A DNA stretch of 64,000 nucleotides from Jacaranda mimosifolia (taxonomy: Eukaryota; Streptophyta; Magnoliopsida; Lamiales; Bignoniaceae), in the NCBI GenBank assembly GCA_018894105.1, contig CM032125.1:35697032-35761031 (forward strand). Reading direction: 5' to 3'. This document shows positions 61,259 through 64,000 of the stretch, piece by piece. The translations under genes and the position numbers were made by a program. Below the pieces are notes generated by a model that worked only from the letters and a program-made list of their open reading frames with translations, did no database searches and was not told where the DNA came from. Positions within the stretch are counted from its first letter, which is position 1. Every line of letters starts with the position of its first letter.

Positions 61259-61484
61259 CTGGATAAAATGTGGGTGTTAGGACAACTATTTTAATAATGT
61301 TGATGGGGAGCACTGTAGATCATTGTGCCAGAATGCGGTTTTCAATGATAAATAATTCCTCAATTTTTCTTGGATATCATTGAGGAAGTAAGAAACTGAG
61401 GATCAAAAGCATCTCAAGTGGAAGCAATACCATCTTACAAGCAGTTATTCTAAATATAGTATCATAATTTCAGCGCAAAAATGT

Positions 61485-61832
61485 GATATATGAAATACAG
61501 AATATGGAATATACTATTAATGTCTTGTTTGTTCTTCTTTACAAACACTTTACAAATAGAGGGCTACTAGTGACTTTAAGGGAAGTATTTTTCTATTTTA
61601 GCTTAGGTTTATTGAGTTGTTGGAATAATTACTTTTCTAGATTGGGCATTTTTTTTTGGCAAGTTATTTTCTTTTCTTCTTCTTCTTCTTTTCTTTTTCT
61701 TTTTTTTTTTCTTTCAATTTTTCCTTTTATGACAAAGGTAATGAAAGGGATTTGATTGCTGGAACCTAAGTTCATTCTAGGATAGCCAGTGAGTCAAATT
61801 ACTCAGTTATTCCTAATATATATATATATATA
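61485..61832. repeat. Segmental duplication block R1, copy B
   Basis: Near-identical to 53205-53565, including the polypyrimidine run and (TA)n end. In this copy block R2 follows within about 15 bp, whereas in copy A it is 3 kb away. Confidence 0.92.
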
Positions 61833-61844
61833 TACATTTCTGTA

Positions 61845-62589
61845 TATTATAATAATTTTTTAAATTTATTATTATTTTTTTTCTAATTCTTCAATTATAA
61901 TTTATACATATATAGATTATGAGATTTTTATTCAAAAATATAAATAATATATTATCTGATAAATATATTCATAACGGATACTAAATAGATCGGATACACA
62001 TTTACTATATCTGCATTCATTTATAATCAAATATTTACTAATCGAATACGAATAATATCCAATTTAAATAGATACAGATAATTTTTGTATAAATAAATAT
62101 GAATGCAAACGGTACACGAATTTTCAAACATATATTTATAGCTCTAGAGATGAAGAAGACCTAGACAACTTATTTTCAAGATACATCCATTATCTATATA
62201 TATTTTTTAATTTATAACTGTACACTTAAAATTTGAATTCTGAACCCTATGAAAATGATGCCATCGACTTCTCACTTATAAAAGTCAAAGTCCTAATCTT
62301 TAAATTTTAAGATAAAAGATAAGTCGTGCATGCCCTTACTTAAAAGAGATATTTGGTATGACATGAAAATACTTTGAAAATACTTATTTTGACCATATCA
62401 AATAAAGTATTAGTATTAGAAGAAATTTGATATCTTCTTATGATTGGCATAATTTCTTCAATTGAAGATAATCATCCACACCACAATTGATTCCTTTGAC
62501 CTTTATTAATATCACTCAAATGGAAGCAAATTAAAGGGGAAAAATTAAAATCTTATATTTGTAAAGCGTGTTAGCGTAACTTCCCAAAT
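61845..62589. repeat. Duplication block R2, copy B, chitinase B downstream region
   Basis: Matches 56545-57350 with small indels (for example 'caaagtcctaatctttaaat', 'ttgatatcttct'). It contains the 3' flank of chitinase B. No gene. Confidence 0.88.

Positions 62590-64000
<1,411 letters not shown>

Overview
The window is nuclear DNA from a flowering plant, almost certainly a eudicot. Genes are intron-rich with GT-AG (and two apparent GC-AG) introns, intergenic DNA is very AT-rich, and plant transposon families are present: nested solo LTRs, a TRIM, MITEs and a tRNA-derived SINE. Products are plant-typical: an EIX2-like LRR receptor-like protein, a plastid pyruvate kinase beta subunit, hevamine-type class III chitinases and a WRKY19-type zinc-knuckle protein. 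I cannot name the species.

Layout. (1) 1-23000 is a scrambled array made by repeated copying of three neighbours: an LRR receptor-like protein gene, a WDR91-like gene, and the 3' end of the TIMELESS gene. It holds an LRR pseudogene (1115-8577) split by a solo LTR that itself carries another solo LTR; a decayed but nearly full-length WDR91 homologue (8831-13956); one intact LRR receptor-like gene (14854-17802, minus); and WDR91-like and TIMELESS-like scraps interrupted by a SINE, a 347-bp TRIM and a 915-bp hAT-type MITE, all with readable target-site duplications. (2) 23005-36052 (minus) is a complete TIMELESS/Tof1-type replication-fork protection gene; 20 exons could be joined in one frame (1263 residues), with E2F-like sites upstream. 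(3) 38941-44402 (plus) is a complete plastid pyruvate kinase beta gene, 12 exons, 579 residues, head-to-head with TIMELESS. The same two genes are neighbours in Arabidopsis (At5g52910 and At5g52920, from memory), so this is the conserved chromosomal core. (4) 45490-about 49900 (minus) is a gene for a 638-residue protein with ten 25-residue C-x4-C-x10-C-x2-H repeats and EAR-like motifs, convergent with pyruvate kinase, with a 5' UTR intron. (5) 49900-64000 is AT-rich and contains MITEs and a tandem segmental duplication carrying two class III chitinase genes (57351-58256 and 62590-63495, both minus, 94% identical in protein) separated by one orphan, cleanly bordered exon of an unrecognised gene.

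The genes do not form a pathway. TIMELESS acts at nuclear replication forks, pyruvate kinase beta in plastid glycolysis and fatty-acid supply, the WRKY19-type protein probably in nuclear regulation, and the LRR receptor-like protein and chitinases at the cell surface and apoplast in defence. The chief biological interest is structural: recurrent copying and decay at an LRR receptor locus next to a conserved housekeeping pair, and promoter divergence between the duplicated chitinases. I did not find evidence for an unprecedented system.
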